The notes under the pieces are model-generated. The model was not told where the DNA came from, did no database searches, and saw only the letters and a list, made by a program, of their open reading frames with translations. From contig NZ_JAELTP010000006.1 of NCBI RefSeq assembly GCF_016428915.1, forward strand, positions 1-64,000: DNA of 64,000 bases. The letters are read 5' to 3'. The stretch is from Pandoraea sp. ASV26. Its GTDB lineage: Bacteria; Pseudomonadota; Gammaproteobacteria; Burkholderiales; Burkholderiaceae. This document shows, one piece after another, positions 21,081-30,236 of this stretch. Position 1 is the first letter of the stretch. Each line of letters starts with the position of its first letter. The translations under genes and the position numbers were made by a program.

Positions 21081-21098
21081 CATTACATTTTTTTAATG
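21081..21098. promoter_or_regulatory. HprR-box-like operator
   Basis: CATTACATTTTTTTAATG matches the E. coli HprR box as I recall it (CATTACAAAATTGTAATG) at 14 of 18 positions; all differences but one fall in the centre. It lies in the AT-rich divergent region between the hbpS-like gene (start 21003) and the response regulator (start 21151), where a shared operator would be expected. Confidence 0.6.
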
Positions 21099-21150
21099 TT
21101 CGGATAGCCTCACTTGAAATACAATTCCCACACTATTGAATTCGTAATTT

Positions 21151-21825
21151 ATGCGCATCCTAATCGTTGAGGACGAGATAAAGTCTGCCGAATATCTCAG
21201 AGACGGACTTTCGGAGTCCGGTTATCAGGTCGAGATTTCGCACGACGGTATCGACGGGCTTTTCATCGCACAGACCGGCAGCTTCGATCTGGTGATCCTT
21301 GACGTCATGCTCCCCGGCATCGACGGCTGGAACTTCATCAAGCGCTTGCGCGAACACAGCGAAGTGCCCGTGCTCTTTCTGACGGCACGCGACGCCGTTG
21401 AAGACCGCGTCAAAGGTCTTGAACTCGGCGCGGACGACTACCTGGTCAAGCCGTTTTCGTACGCGGAGCTGCTCGCGCGTGTCCGGACCCTGTTACGCAG
21501 AACGCCCGCACGTCAGCAAGAGATATTTCGTCTCGCCGATCTGGAGGTGGATGTTCTCAAGCGCCGCGTGACACGCGCCGGCCAGCGCATCGAGCTCACA
21601 AACAAGGAGTTTGCGCTGCTGCATCTCCTGCTTCAGCGCAAGGGAGAAGTCATGTCCCGCAGTCAGATCGCATCGCAGGTCTGGGATATGAATTTCGACA
21701 GCGATACCAATGTCGTCGATGTCGCCATCCGGCGTCTGCGCGCCAAGATTGACGACGATTTTCCCGTCAAGCTCATTCAGACCGTTCGAGGCATGGGCTA
21801 CCGCATTGAGGATATGCCGTCGTGA
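21151..21825 (+). CDS. OmpR/PhoB-type response regulator, HprR/CusR-like
   Basis: A 224-residue response regulator. The receiver domain (1-118) has the acidic pair VEDE, the phospho-acceptor D51 in [10 protein letters not shown], Thr in LFLTARD and Lys in YLVKPFS. The winged-helix output domain (about 125-222) ends with [20 protein letters not shown] and GMGYRIED, sequences shared with CusR and HprR of enterobacteria. It overlaps the sensor kinase gene by 4 bp (ATGA/GTGA type). Its position beside hiuH parallels E. coli hiuH-hprRS, so an oxidant or copper signal is likely but not proven. Confidence 0.93.
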   Translation: MRILIVEDEIKSAEYLRDGLSESGYQVEISHDGIDGLFIAQTGSFDLVILDVMLPGIDGWNFIKRLREHSEVPVLFLTARDAVEDRVKGLELGADDYLVKPFSYAELLARVRTLLRRTPARQQEIFRLADLEVDVLKRRVTRAGQRIELTNKEFALLHLLLQRKGEVMSRSQIASQVWDMNFDSDTNVVDVAIRRLRAKIDDDFPVKLIQTVRGMGYRIEDMPS

Positions 21826-23231
21826 AGCTGCGCAAGCACATCAGCCTGCGGCTGCGACTCGCCTTGCTGTTCAGCCTGGTCAGTGCCGTTCTCTTTGCAT
21901 TGATGGGAATCTACGTCTTTAAATCTCTGGAGCGAGAGATTTCATATAGAGACGATATTGCACTGCTTGGCCGCGTAGATCGCATAAAGCAACTGATTCA
22001 GGACACAAAGAGTATTGAGATATTGCAGAAATATCCGCAGCTTTACGCCAATATGCTGGGCAGTCAGGAAGATGTCTTATGGATTATCAATCAGTCTGGT
22101 AATGTCCTGATTGAAATTAACCCGGCGCACCTTTCAAGACCCGATACAAGGGCGGATACCCCCGCGATAACCGGGCCAGTGCTTTTCAACACGGATAGCC
22201 CCAATCCCGCTCGACTGGCACGGATCAGCACGCAGGAGGGCAACGCCCGGATCTTCGTGATCGCCGGCAAGTTGCTGCGAGAGCGGGAGCTGATGATGGC
22301 GGCGTACCGACGCAATCTCGGTCTCGCCTGGTTGGCGGGGGTGGTGCTCGCATTCGTGCTGGGCTGGGAGGCCGTGCGTCGCGGACTGATCCCGCTGGCG
22401 CGCCTCGGCAAACAAGCCGCAGCGATCGATCCTCATCACCTTGGCGTACGCATTGACGATCAACGGCAACCTCAGGAATTGCAGGCGCTGACGGTTGCGC
22501 TGAACCTGATGCTGGAACGCCTGGAGGAAGGCTATGCCCGGCTGACCAGGTTCTCCGAAGACCTGGCTCATGAGATGCGCACCCCCCTCAATAACCTCAT
22601 GCTGCAAAACCAGCTTGCGCTCCAGCAACCGCTTTCGGTCGAGGATTATGGCGACCTGCTGGCTTCTCAACAGGAAGAATATGAGCGTGTGGCCCGCATG
22701 ATCGATAGCATGCTGTTCCTTGCGCGCGCGGAGAAACAAGAGTCTGCGCCGCAGTGGGAACGGGTCGATCTGGAAGGGCTCGCTCAGCAGTTGGTCGAGT
22801 ACTTCGAAGGCATGGCGCAGGAGCGCGGCATGTGGATCGAGACCGATGTGCACGGCGAACTGCATGCCGATGCCGCATTAGTGCGCCGCGCCCTTGCCAA
22901 TCTTCTGGCGAACGCGATTCGCTATGGCGATGCCGATACGCCGATTGTGCTGCGGACTTCAGAGCAGCCCGATGGTCTGGAGATCGCCGTATCCAACCAG
23001 GGAGCACCGATCGGTAGCGAGCACCTTCCACGGCTATTTGACCGCTTCTATCGCTGCGACGCATCGCGCTCGAATCCAGATGACTCAGGCGGATTGGGGC
23101 TTGCGATCGTCCAGTCCATCATGCTCATGCATCACGGCGAGGTGCGGGTCGAAAGCACCGAAGCCTCCACCACCTTCACCTTGCGCTTTCGCAAGCCGTA
23201 CGGTTCGTTGCGCTCAGCGCCGACCGATTAG
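21822..23231 (+). CDS. Heavy-metal/oxidant-type sensor histidine kinase, HprS/CusS-like
   Basis: A 469-residue inner-membrane kinase. TM1 spans residues 12-34, a periplasmic domain about 35-165, TM2 about 166-185, then HAMP. The HisKA motif [13 protein letters not shown] has H250, and the ATPase domain shows [10 protein letters not shown] and a [12 protein letters not shown]-box. The periplasmic loop has no Cys and only one or two His or Met pairs (Met158-Met159), so it lacks the His/Met clusters of copper-binding CusS; a protein partner or Met oxidation could provide the signal. The start is a GTG at 21822 overlapping the regulator's stop. Confidence 0.93.
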   Translation: MKLRKHISLRLRLALLFSLVSAVLFALMGIYVFKSLEREISYRDDIALLGRVDRIKQLIQDTKSIEILQKYPQLYANMLGSQEDVLWIINQSGNVLIEINPAHLSRPDTRADTPAITGPVLFNTDSPNPARLARISTQEGNARIFVIAGKLLRERELMMAAYRRNLGLAWLAGVVLAFVLGWEAVRRGLIPLARLGKQAAAIDPHHLGVRIDDQRQPQELQALTVALNLMLERLEEGYARLTRFSEDLAHEMRTPLNNLMLQNQLALQQPLSVEDYGDLLASQQEEYERVARMIDSMLFLARAEKQESAPQWERVDLEGLAQQLVEYFEGMAQERGMWIETDVHGELHADAALVRRALANLLANAIRYGDADTPIVLRTSEQPDGLEIAVSNQGAPIGSEHLPRLFDRFYRCDASRSNPDDSGGLGLAIVQSIMLMHHGEVRVESTEASTTFTLRFRKPYGSLRSAPTD

Positions 23232-23264
23232 CCCGCAAGTGTCGTGGTCTGATGGCTCTTTTCT

Positions 23265-23290
23265 GCGTGGATATTAAGCGTGGATATTAA
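23265..23290. repeat. Perfect 13-bp tandem duplication at the right islet border
   Basis: GCGTGGATATTAA occurs twice back to back (23265-23277, 23278-23290). The second copy includes the stop codon of the DUF1444-like gene. It sits between the kinase stop and that gene, next to the right-flank repeat. Confidence 0.9.
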
Positions 23291-23889
23291 AACGCAGGTA
23301 CGCCGCGATACGCGGATGGCCAGTCGCCATCGAGACGCAGCCAGGTGCGCGAGATCGGCAGAATTGCCCCGCTCGCCGCTTCCTCCACCAACTGCCGCAA
23401 TGCGAGCGACGAGAGCGTTTTCGTGTCGGTCGGAAACGCGATAAGCAACGTACGGTTCACGGCGATGGCCGCAAACTCAGGCACCTCGAAGTGTTCGACC
23501 ATCGATTGGTAAAGATTGCCCAACACGAGACCGCCGGCAGGCGCCATCCAGTTGCCACGACAGCCGCCGATGAGCGTGCCGTCGTCGAGCCGGGTAATGC
23601 CGAACTCGAAATGACGCGCAGACCAAGCCCGCGAGAGATTCGAGGCCGCTTGCGCAAACACCGCCTCGAAAGTCAGACCGGCCTCGAGGAGGTCCTGCGC
23701 TCGCAGTCGTCGTAGCCCGGCCGGACCATCGAGCACGAGCGTGACGAAAACGTCATCGGAAAATGGCTCGCTGACCTCCCCCTGCGGATCGTGCGTATCG
23801 ACCCAGCCCCGTTCCACCACGTACGGATAGAGGTGCGGATGAGTGGTCGCATCGAGGGGCGTTTCCAGCGGGGGAATGGTATCGATCAT
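23287..23889 (-). CDS. DUF1444/YtpQ-like hypothetical protein
   Basis: A 200-residue soluble protein without signal peptide. The central part (FVTLVLDGPAGLRRLRAQDLLEAGLTFEAVFAQAASNL) resembles the DUF1444 (YtpQ) pattern of a reported Asp-Gly strand, a helix and an Ala-x-x-Asn-Leu helix; the assignment is tentative. The C-terminus SAYRGVPAF is duplicated as a fragment at 19962-20001. The upstream neighbour on the same strand is the GT87-like gene, not part of the islet (30-bp gap between the two). Function unknown. Confidence 0.65.
   Translation of the reverse strand: MIDTIPPLETPLDATTHPHLYPYVVERGWVDTHDPQGEVSEPFSDDVFVTLVLDGPAGLRRLRAQDLLEAGLTFEAVFAQAASNLSRAWSARHFEFGITRLDDGTLIGGCRGNWMAPAGGLVLGNLYQSMVEHFEVPEFAAIAVNRTLLIAFPTDTKTLSSLALRQLVEEAASGAILPISRTWLRLDGDWPSAYRGVPAF
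23303..23342 (-). repeat. Right-flank copy of the islet direct repeat, 3' end of the DUF1444-like gene
   Basis: This segment encodes the C-terminal LRLDGDWPSAYRG of the intact gene and matches 19962-20001 (34 of 40). The two copies lie in direct orientation about 3.34 kb apart and enclose hiuH, the hbpS-like gene and the two-component system. Confidence 0.8.
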
Positions 23890-23919
23890 GACGTTGGGAC
23901 AGGTCGGCAGGAATGACGT

Positions 23920-25227
23920 TCACAGACAATGCGTGCCATTATGCGCGCGCCACCACCGCAGCGTACGGGCAGCCACCAGCAACATCGTCAATGGAAGTAG
24001 CCAGACGCCCCACTGCCCCATCGGTGTCCAGAGCACTGCGAGATACGCTTGCAGCGGCAGTAACCAGACAGCGATCAGCAGGAAATCGGCGAATCGCTTG
24101 CTTAACGCAGGACGTCCCTTCATCCACAGCGCCTCTCGCGGCAATGTCAGGCACAGCAACGGCACGATGAGCCACGCCAGTTCGTAATAGAGCAGATAAG
24201 GCTGCGCCAGCAGCGTTGCCACCATGGCCGCAGCCACACGCATGGGGAGCGGCGCACGCTTCGCCCACAGCCACGCGGTGAGCGACACCGACAGACCGGC
24301 CACGAGGACGTACAGCGCGTATGCGACCGGCAAGGTCGCACCGTGCAGACGCGCCGCCGCAAATACCGTCGGCATCGCGTGCCAGATATCGCCGGCGCCC
24401 CGCTGCACCACGTCCGCGTTGAACCGCGACACCGCCGCAAAGAACGCCTCCCACAACGGCCAGCCGGACCATGCCAGCGAGAGGATGCAACCCACGCCCG
24501 CCGTCACGATCATTGCGCCCAACGCGCGCCACTGCCTGCCGCACAGCCACCAGAGTGGCAACAACACTGCCAGTTGGGGCTTGATAACGAGCAGCCCGCC
24601 GCATAGCCCGCCAAGCAGCGGCCGCGAGCCCGAATAGGTAAGTGCCGCGCTCATCAACAGCAGCGTGATGAGCGAGTTCTGACCGGCGAGCAAGGCAACC
24701 CAAAGGCCGGGAAATGCCATTACGACGAGCCACGGCCAATTCGCCCAACGTCGCCATTGCCGCACCGCCATGGCAAATGCCGCAACGCTGACGATCACGT
24801 AAAGCGCGTATGCCCATGGATAGGGCAGCAGCGACAGCGGCTCGATGAGCCATTGAAAGGTCGGTGGATATAGCCAGTGCCCGGCCATCGGGTACGCGGG
24901 AAAGAATCGAAGTATCGCGGGGACGAACGTCGCGGCATCGAAGGCCGCGAGCGCATCGACGTGACGGGTGATCCAGGACACGGTCCAGAAGACCCGCAGG
25001 TCGTGCCCCAGAGGCGGCATGCCCGGTGTTCCCTGTCGCTCGCTCGTCAGCCAGCTCACGGCCCAAGCGCACAGTACAAGCCACTGTGCAAGCATCACGA
25101 CACCTGCCGCAACGACCACACCACGCGACATGGCAACGCGACCGGCGCCAATTCCTTCGGATGCCAATGACAAACCGGATGATGCCGCGTGACGATTCAC
25201 GTTCCCCTCCTGCACGACTTGTTTCAT
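23920..25227 (-). CDS. GT87-like (DUF2029) integral membrane glycosyltransferase
   Basis: A 435-residue protein with about ten hydrophobic helices, the first at residues 35-58 (RGVVVAAGVVMLAQWLVLCAWA). The first periplasmic loop has HDLRVFWTVSWITRHVDALAAFD, placed as in GT87/DUF2029 polyprenol-dependent mannosyltransferases, and an FPAYPMAGHWLYPPTFQW segment follows. Such enzymes move sugars from lipid-linked donors on the outer face of the inner membrane. The substrate is unknown. It lies just upstream of the DUF1444-like gene on the same strand. Confidence 0.75.
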   Translation of the reverse strand: MKQVVQEGNVNRHAASSGLSLASEGIGAGRVAMSRGVVVAAGVVMLAQWLVLCAWAVSWLTSERQGTPGMPPLGHDLRVFWTVSWITRHVDALAAFDAATFVPAILRFFPAYPMAGHWLYPPTFQWLIEPLSLLPYPWAYALYVIVSVAAFAMAVRQWRRWANWPWLVVMAFPGLWVALLAGQNSLITLLLMSAALTYSGSRPLLGGLCGGLLVIKPQLAVLLPLWWLCGRQWRALGAMIVTAGVGCILSLAWSGWPLWEAFFAAVSRFNADVVQRGAGDIWHAMPTVFAAARLHGATLPVAYALYVLVAGLSVSLTAWLWAKRAPLPMRVAAAMVATLLAQPYLLYYELAWLIVPLLCLTLPREALWMKGRPALSKRFADFLLIAVWLLPLQAYLAVLWTPMGQWGVWLLPLTMLLVAARTLRWWRAHNGTHCL

Positions 25228-25478
25228 TTGTTAAGACACCCCCGGGCGAATCGCGCGGGGAATGACATCAAATAAAGCAAATATCTCTATTTTTCATACG
25301 CTTATCGTGCGACTACCGGACGCTTGCGCCGCGCCGCTGCGATGCACATCTTACATCGCGTTACAAAATGAAACGTATGCCGAGCCCGCTGTGACGGAAA
25401 CTTTTCCCATGCGAAACCACCCGTGCACGCCAGCACGCAGAAAGGGGTTCGCAACAACCGCACGATGGAGAAAACAAC
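25228..25478. other. Divergent intergenic region, GT87-like gene and glycine-zipper gene
   Basis: A 251-bp region with an AT-rich core near 25270-25300 (AAATATCTCTATTTTTC) suited to promoters. No operator or small gene is clear. Confidence 0.4.
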
Positions 25479-26165
25479 ATGGATAACGATCTGCAACCGC
25501 GTCGCATGCATCCGCTGGTCGCTGCTGCCGCCGGCAGTATCGTGGTCGTCAGCCTGCTCGGCGTCGCCGCGATCACGGGCGTGTTGCCCGTGGCCAAGAG
25601 CACCGACGGCCCCGCGCCGACGGGCAACAATTCGCAGTACGCACTGACGTCGACGCAACAACCGTCGTCGTCTTCGCTGCAAACGCCGCAAGTGCAGCCG
25701 CAAGCGTCACAACAAGCGCCGCAACAAGCGCAATATGCGCCGCAGCAGGCTCCGGCACAGCGTGCCCCTGCCCCGCAGCCGTCGTACGCACAGACCTCGG
25801 CACCGCCGGCCCAGCAGCAAGCGGCCGCCTGCTCGACGTGCGGCACCGTGCAGTCGGTTCAACCGATCCGAACGCAGGGTAGCGCCTCGGGTCTGGGCGC
25901 GGTCGGTGGCGCCGTCGCAGGTGGCCTGCTGGGGAATCAGTTCGGCGCCGGAAATGGACGCACCGCCATGACGGTGGTCGGCGCGCTGGGCGGTGGGCTG
26001 GCCGGTAACGAAGTCGAGAAGCGCGTGCGCTCCGAGACCGTGTATCGCGTGTATGTGCGCATGGACACCGGCAAGACGCGCTACTGGACGTATCAATCGG
26101 CACCGGGCGTGCAGCCGGGCGACCGCGTGCGCCTCGAGAACAACGGGCTGGTGCGCGCAGGATAA
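25479..26165 (+). CDS. Glycine-zipper 2TM (SlyB/Rick_17kDa-like) envelope protein
   Basis: A 228-residue envelope protein. Residues 12-38 form an N-terminal hydrophobic anchor (PLVAAAAGSIVVVSLLGVAAI). A Gln, Pro and Ala-rich linker follows (about 50-118, with repeats of the QQAP kind), then a CSTCG pair. Two glycine-zipper helices (GLGAVGGAVAGGLLGNQFGAG and VVGALGGGLAGNEVEKRV) lead to a C-terminal strand domain with VYRVYVRMDTGKTRYWTYQ. Such proteins sit in the cell envelope; the sequence does not give a precise role. There is no lipobox, so an inner-membrane-anchored form is likely. Confidence 0.85.
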   Translation: MDNDLQPRRMHPLVAAAAGSIVVVSLLGVAAITGVLPVAKSTDGPAPTGNNSQYALTSTQQPSSSSLQTPQVQPQASQQAPQQAQYAPQQAPAQRAPAPQPSYAQTSAPPAQQQAAACSTCGTVQSVQPIRTQGSASGLGAVGGAVAGGLLGNQFGAGNGRTAMTVVGALGGGLAGNEVEKRVRSETVYRVYVRMDTGKTRYWTYQSAPGVQPGDRVRLENNGLVRAG

Positions 26166-26239
26166 CTGTGGGGTAACTGAGCGATAGCGGCCTTGCACCG
26201 TCTCGCCTCAGTCGCCGTGACAGCCATCGCAGAAAACGC

Positions 26240-26270
26240 AAAAGCCGCTCGAAAGAGCGGCTTTTGTTTG
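26240..26270. terminator. Bidirectional terminator between glycine-zipper gene and iscX
   Basis: An 11-bp perfect stem (AAAAGCCGCTC and GAGCGGCTTTT) closes a GAAA tetraloop. T-runs arise on both strands, so it can end both the plus-strand gene and the minus-strand isc operon, whose last gene ends at 26353. Confidence 0.9.
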
Positions 26271-26352
26271 GCCTGAAGCGTCACGAGATACGCATGAGGT
26301 TGTCCCTCTGCGCGATCGTCCCACGCAATATGCGATGCGATATGTGCTTTCG

Positions 26353-26544
26353 TCAGACTTCGTCGATCCACGCCATCTGGATGGCTTCGAGCACCTTTTC
26401 ACCGGCACGGTCCGGCGAATCGTCGAAGCCGTCGAGCGCCATCACCCACTGGTGCAGGTCGGTAAAGCGAACGTACTGCGGATCGACATCGGGATGTGCC
26501 TCGGTGAGTGCAATCGCGATGTCCTGAATGTCAGTCCATTTCAT
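26353..26544 (-). CDS. iscX: IscX (Fe-S cluster assembly modulator)
   Basis: A 63-residue acidic protein. It matches IscX/YfhJ: KWTDIQDIAIALTEAHPDVDP, the FTDLHQWVMALDGFDD acidic patch and a WIDE C-terminus. IscX binds IscS and iron and tunes cluster assembly. It is the last gene of the isc operon, 53 bp after fdx, and ends before a terminator. Confidence 0.95.
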   Translation of the reverse strand: MKWTDIQDIAIALTEAHPDVDPQYVRFTDLHQWVMALDGFDDSPDRAGEKVLEAIQMAWIDEV

Positions 26545-26597
26545 GGGGCAGGCTCCTTTTCTCCTGACTTGTCACCACACAACGCCAGCGGCGTCGC

Positions 26598-26939
26598 TCA
26601 GTGATTTTCCTTGGCGTGGTTGATCGTGTACTTCGGAATCTCGACGACCAGATCCGAGTCGTCGGCCACCACCGTCTGGCACGACAGGCGCGACGTCGGC
26701 TCCAGGCCCCAGGCCTTGTCGAGCAGATCCTCTTCCTCGTCTTCGGCCGGCGCCAGCGACTCGAAGCCCTCGCGCACGATCACGTGACACGTGGTGCAGG
26801 CGCACGACAATTCGCACGCATGCTCGATCTCGATGCCGTTATCCAACAGCGCTCTGCACACGGACGTGCCCGTCGGAACTTCCAGCACGGCGCCCTCCGG
26901 GCACAGCTCGACGTGGGGCAAAACAACGATTTGAGGCAT
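26598..26939 (-). CDS. fdx: ISC-type 2Fe-2S ferredoxin
   Basis: A 113-residue adrenodoxin-type ferredoxin that supplies electrons for cluster assembly on IscU. The cluster ligands are visible as CELSCACTTC (C-x5-C-x2-C, near residues 42-51) and a distal Cys in RLSCQT. The C-terminal YTINHAKENH matches Isc ferredoxins. It follows hscA by 23 bp on the same strand. Confidence 0.96.
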   Translation of the reverse strand: MPQIVVLPHVELCPEGAVLEVPTGTSVCRALLDNGIEIEHACELSCACTTCHVIVREGFESLAPAEDEEEDLLDKAWGLEPTSRLSCQTVVADDSDLVVEIPKYTINHAKENH

Positions 26940-26962
26940 GACTTTGGATTTCCGTGTGTGTC

Positions 26963-28840
26963 TTACAGTTTGTCGATGTCCGCCACGCGCCGGCCGGCCA
27001 GCGCTGCGCGGATGCTCTTGTCCATGCGGCGCGCGGCAAACTCGTCCGTCGCATGCGAGAGCGTTTCGGTCGCCGCCTTGATCGCGGCCTGATCGTCGCC
27101 GGATGCCTTCTGGCGCAGGTCGGCCAGCAAGCCGTCGATCTGTGCGCGCTCGCCGGCATCGAGCAATTCCGGGTCGGCCTGCAAGGCGCTGTCGATCGCC
27201 ACGAGCAGACGCTCGGCTTCCACCTGCTGCTCACGCAGCGCGCGGGCACGCATGTCCTGCTCGGCCGAGCCGAAGCTGTCTTGCAGCATGCGCGAGATGT
27301 CGTCGTCGGCCAGACCGTAAGACGGCTTGACCTCGATGGAGGCGGCGACACCCGAATGCATCTCCTGTGCGGACACGGAGAGCAGCCCGTCGGCATCGAC
27401 CTGATACGTCACGCGAATGCGCGCCGCACCGGCCGTCATCGGCGGAATGCCACGCAGTTCGAAACGGGCCAGCGAACGGCAATCCGACGCCAGTTCGCGC
27501 TCGCCTTGCAGCACGTGAATGGCCATCGCCGTCTGGCCATCCTTGAAGGTGGTGAATTCCTGCGCGCGCGCCACGGGAATCGTCGCGTTACGCGGAATGA
27601 TCTTCTCGACGAGGCCACCCATGGTCTCGACACCCAGCGAGAGCGGAATGACGTCGAGCAGCAGCCAGTCATCCCCTTCCGCCTGATTGCCTGCGAGCAG
27701 GTTCGCCTGCACGGCGGCACCGAGCGCGACCACCTGATCCGGATCGAGATCGATCAGCGGCTCGCGATTAAAGAAGCTCGCGACCGCCGCGCGCACTTGC
27801 GGCATACGCGTGGCGCCTCCCACGAGGACAACGCCCTTCACGTCTTCCGGCCCCATTCCGGCGTCGCGCAGCGCCTTGCGCATCGGGCCAATCGTGCGTT
27901 GCACGAGCGGCGCGCCGAGCGCGGTGAATTGGTCGCGCGTGAGTTGCAGTGAAATGTTGCGTCCGCCTGAGAGCGCGAGCGCGATGGGCGCCTGCTCTGC
28001 GTCGGTCAGGGCTTCCTTGGCGGTGCGCGCATGATCGAGCAGCCCGCGCACGTCCTCAGGCGTGAGCGATGCGGTATCGATACCGGCGGCCTGCACTGCC
28101 CAGCGATAGATCACCTGATCGAAGTCATCGCCGCCAAGCGCGGAATCGCCACCCGCTGCGAGCACTTCAAACACGCCCTTCGTCAGACGCAGAATCGAGA
28201 TGTCGAACGTGCCGCCGCCCAGGTCATACACGGCGTAGAGGCCTTCGGCGCCATTGTCGAGACCGTAGGCAATCGCGGCCGCCGTCGGTTCGTTGAGCAG
28301 ACGCAGCACGTTCAGACCGGCCAGACGCGCCGCATCCTTGGTGGCCTGACGTTGCGCGTCGTCGAAGTACGCGGGCACCGTGATGACAGCGCCCACCAGA
28401 TCGTCACCGAGCGTGTCTTCGGCGCGCTGACGCAGCGTGGCGAGAATTTCGGCAGACACTTCCACCGGACTTTTCACGCCGCCGGCGGTGTTCATCTGCA
28501 CCATGCCGGGCGCGTCGACGAAGTCGTACGGCGCATTATCGGCATGAGCGACATCGGCCAGACCGCGGCCCATGAAGCGTTTGACGGAGACGATGGTGTT
28601 GCGCGGATCGGTGGCGGCAGCGGCCTTGGCGTCGTAACCGATCTGGGTACGTTGACCACCCAGATAGCGCACGACGGACGGCAGCAACATGCGGCCCTGA
28701 TCGTCGGGGAGGACTTCGGCCACACCGCTTCGTACGGAGGCCACGAGCGAATGCGTCGTGCCCAGGTCGATGCCCACGGCGAGTCGCCGCTGATGCGGCG
28801 CGGGGGACATGCCGGGTTCGGAAATTTGCAGAAGGGCCAT
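26963..28840 (-). CDS. hscA: Fe-S assembly chaperone HscA (Hsp70 family)
   Basis: HscA is the specialised Hsp70 that, with HscB, releases the cluster from IscU. The 625-residue protein has the N-terminal ATPase domain with [28 protein letters not shown] and [15 protein letters not shown], the linker [10 protein letters not shown], and a substrate domain to the end. The start ATG at 28840 gives [10 protein letters not shown]; an earlier in-frame one at 28876 would add 12 residues without a good ribosome site. It lies between hscB and fdx. Confidence 0.96.
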   Translation of the reverse strand: MALLQISEPGMSPAPHQRRLAVGIDLGTTHSLVASVRSGVAEVLPDDQGRMLLPSVVRYLGGQRTQIGYDAKAAAATDPRNTIVSVKRFMGRGLADVAHADNAPYDFVDAPGMVQMNTAGGVKSPVEVSAEILATLRQRAEDTLGDDLVGAVITVPAYFDDAQRQATKDAARLAGLNVLRLLNEPTAAAIAYGLDNGAEGLYAVYDLGGGTFDISILRLTKGVFEVLAAGGDSALGGDDFDQVIYRWAVQAAGIDTASLTPEDVRGLLDHARTAKEALTDAEQAPIALALSGGRNISLQLTRDQFTALGAPLVQRTIGPMRKALRDAGMGPEDVKGVVLVGGATRMPQVRAAVASFFNREPLIDLDPDQVVALGAAVQANLLAGNQAEGDDWLLLDVIPLSLGVETMGGLVEKIIPRNATIPVARAQEFTTFKDGQTAMAIHVLQGERELASDCRSLARFELRGIPPMTAGAARIRVTYQVDADGLLSVSAQEMHSGVAASIEVKPSYGLADDDISRMLQDSFGSAEQDMRARALREQQVEAERLLVAIDSALQADPELLDAGERAQIDGLLADLRQKASGDDQAAIKAATETLSHATDEFAARRMDKSIRAALAGRRVADIDKL

Positions 28841-28926
28841 GACTTTGCAATGCGGGCGACACGCTGGCGCGTGCACCCTGTTCTCAAGCAGTTCTCAATG
28901 ACATGTGACGGCGCCGCACCGGGCCG

Positions 28927-29457
28927 TCACGCGTTTTCCAGCATTTCGATGCGCTGCGCGATGTCTTCCTCGGCGCGCGCAATGAACATCAGTTGCCGCA
29001 CGGCTTCCGCCGCCGGCTGCCAGGCGCCGCTCTCGAGCCAGTCGCCCAGCTTGGTGAGCCGCACACGGCGATCGTCACGCAAGGACCGGGCGAGCGCTTC
29101 GAGGGCGTTGATATTGCGCGCGGCGACCGCGTCGTCAATGGCTTCGCGCCACTCCATCTGCTGCATCAGGAAATCGGGGGCCATCGCGGTATTGTTCTCC
29201 GCGCCCACATCGATGCCTTGCAGCGAGAGCAGATACATCGCGCGTTGCAACGGGTCGCGCAACGTGCGAAAAGCGGCATTCGCCTGCGCGGCCCACTGCA
29301 TGGCCACGCGCCGCTCGGCGTCGCTCGCACTCGCGAATCGATCCGGATGCACGCGCGATTGCACGGCACGGTAAGCCGCCTCGAGCGCCTCGGAATCGAG
29401 CGCAAAGCGCTGCGGCAGATCGAACAGCGTGAAATAGTTGTCAGTCAACGCACTCAT
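28927..29457 (-). CDS. hscB: Fe-S assembly co-chaperone HscB (J-domain)
   Basis: HscB is the J-domain co-chaperone that brings IscU to HscA. The 176-residue protein starts [18 protein letters not shown]. The J-domain has the HPD motif in [10 protein letters not shown] (near residue 38), and a C-terminal helical IscU-binding domain with [11 protein letters not shown]-like sequence near residue 90. A longer frame to 29601 has no family similarity before residue 49. It follows DUF3565 after a 214-bp gap. Confidence 0.95.
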   Translation of the reverse strand: MSALTDNYFTLFDLPQRFALDSEALEAAYRAVQSRVHPDRFASASDAERRVAMQWAAQANAAFRTLRDPLQRAMYLLSLQGIDVGAENNTAMAPDFLMQQMEWREAIDDAVAARNINALEALARSLRDDRRVRLTKLGDWLESGAWQPAAEAVRQLMFIARAEEDIAQRIEMLENA

Positions 29458-29671
29458 CGCGCACTCTTCATTCATCACGGGCGTCGATGCGATATGCCGT
29501 CGCGTCATTCCACCCGCATTCGGCCCGTAAAAAAAGCGGCTCGCGCCGCCTTGCTGCCTACGCTGCTGCCCACTGCCCGTCGCACCTGCCAGGCCCGCCA
29601 CGGTTGCCCATGCGCCGGGCCCTGCGGTGCAAGTTCACCGCACCGTTTGCGTGCGCCTCAATGCAGGCGTC

Positions 29672-29917
29672 TTACGCATCGGGCGACTCGCCGCGTTCAC
29701 ACTTGCGGCAAGGCAGCGTGGTGCCGAGCATCGCCTCACGACCTGCGGGACTTTGCGTCCACGTCCGGATCTGCCATGGAGGAAGATGCCGGACATGTTG
29801 CCCATGCCCGCATGCCAGTCGCGCGACCCATTGGCCTTCGTCGTCTTGCCGAAAACCTACGATCTCGCGCAACGGCGTGGCGTCAGACGCGGAAGGACTC
29901 GCCGCAGCCGCACTCAT
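29672..29917 (-). CDS. DUF3565 family protein inside the isc operon
   Basis: An 81-residue cytoplasmic protein. The core [30 protein letters not shown] and a late CRKCERGE pair match the DUF3565 family; the Cys and His arrangement (C-x-H-x2-H-x2-H and C-x2-C) suggests a metal site. The ATG at 29917 lies inside iscA and overlaps it by 35 bp in another frame; a TTG about 45 nt later is an alternative start. The function is unknown. It separates iscSUA from hscBA, where other species have no gene. Confidence 0.8.
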   Translation of the reverse strand: MSAAAASPSASDATPLREIVGFRQDDEGQWVARLACGHGQHVRHLPPWQIRTWTQSPAGREAMLGTTLPCRKCERGESPDA

Positions 29918-30206
29918 CCTTGACGTTCGGATTGTTGAAGCGGAATCCTTCGTTCAGGCCTTCGCGGGCGAAGTCCAGCTCGGTGCCATCGATGTACGGC
30001 AGACTCTTCGGGTCGACGATCACCTTCACGCCGTGGCTCTCGAAGACCGTGTCTTCGCCCGCCACGTCGTCGGCGTACTCCAGCTTGTAGGCCAGGCCCG
30101 AGCAGCCGGTCGTCTTCACGCCCAGCCGCAGGCCCACGCCCTTGCCGCGCCGCGTCAGATAACGCGAAACGTGCTGCGCGGCCTTCTCGGTCAATGTAAC
30201 GGCCAT
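29883..30206 (-). CDS. iscA: A-type Fe-S carrier IscA
   Basis: A 107-residue A-type carrier that delivers clusters to apo-proteins. The three ligand Cys are present: one in TTGCSGLAY and two in CGCGESF at the C-terminus. It lies 30 bp after iscU on the same strand, and its 3' end overlaps the DUF3565 start. Confidence 0.97.
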   Translation of the reverse strand: MAVTLTEKAAQHVSRYLTRRGKGVGLRLGVKTTGCSGLAYKLEYADDVAGEDTVFESHGVKVIVDPKSLPYIDGTELDFAREGLNEGFRFNNPNVKDECGCGESFRV

Positions 30207-30236
30207 CTTTGCCTGATTCCTTTATCGTCGTGCCGC

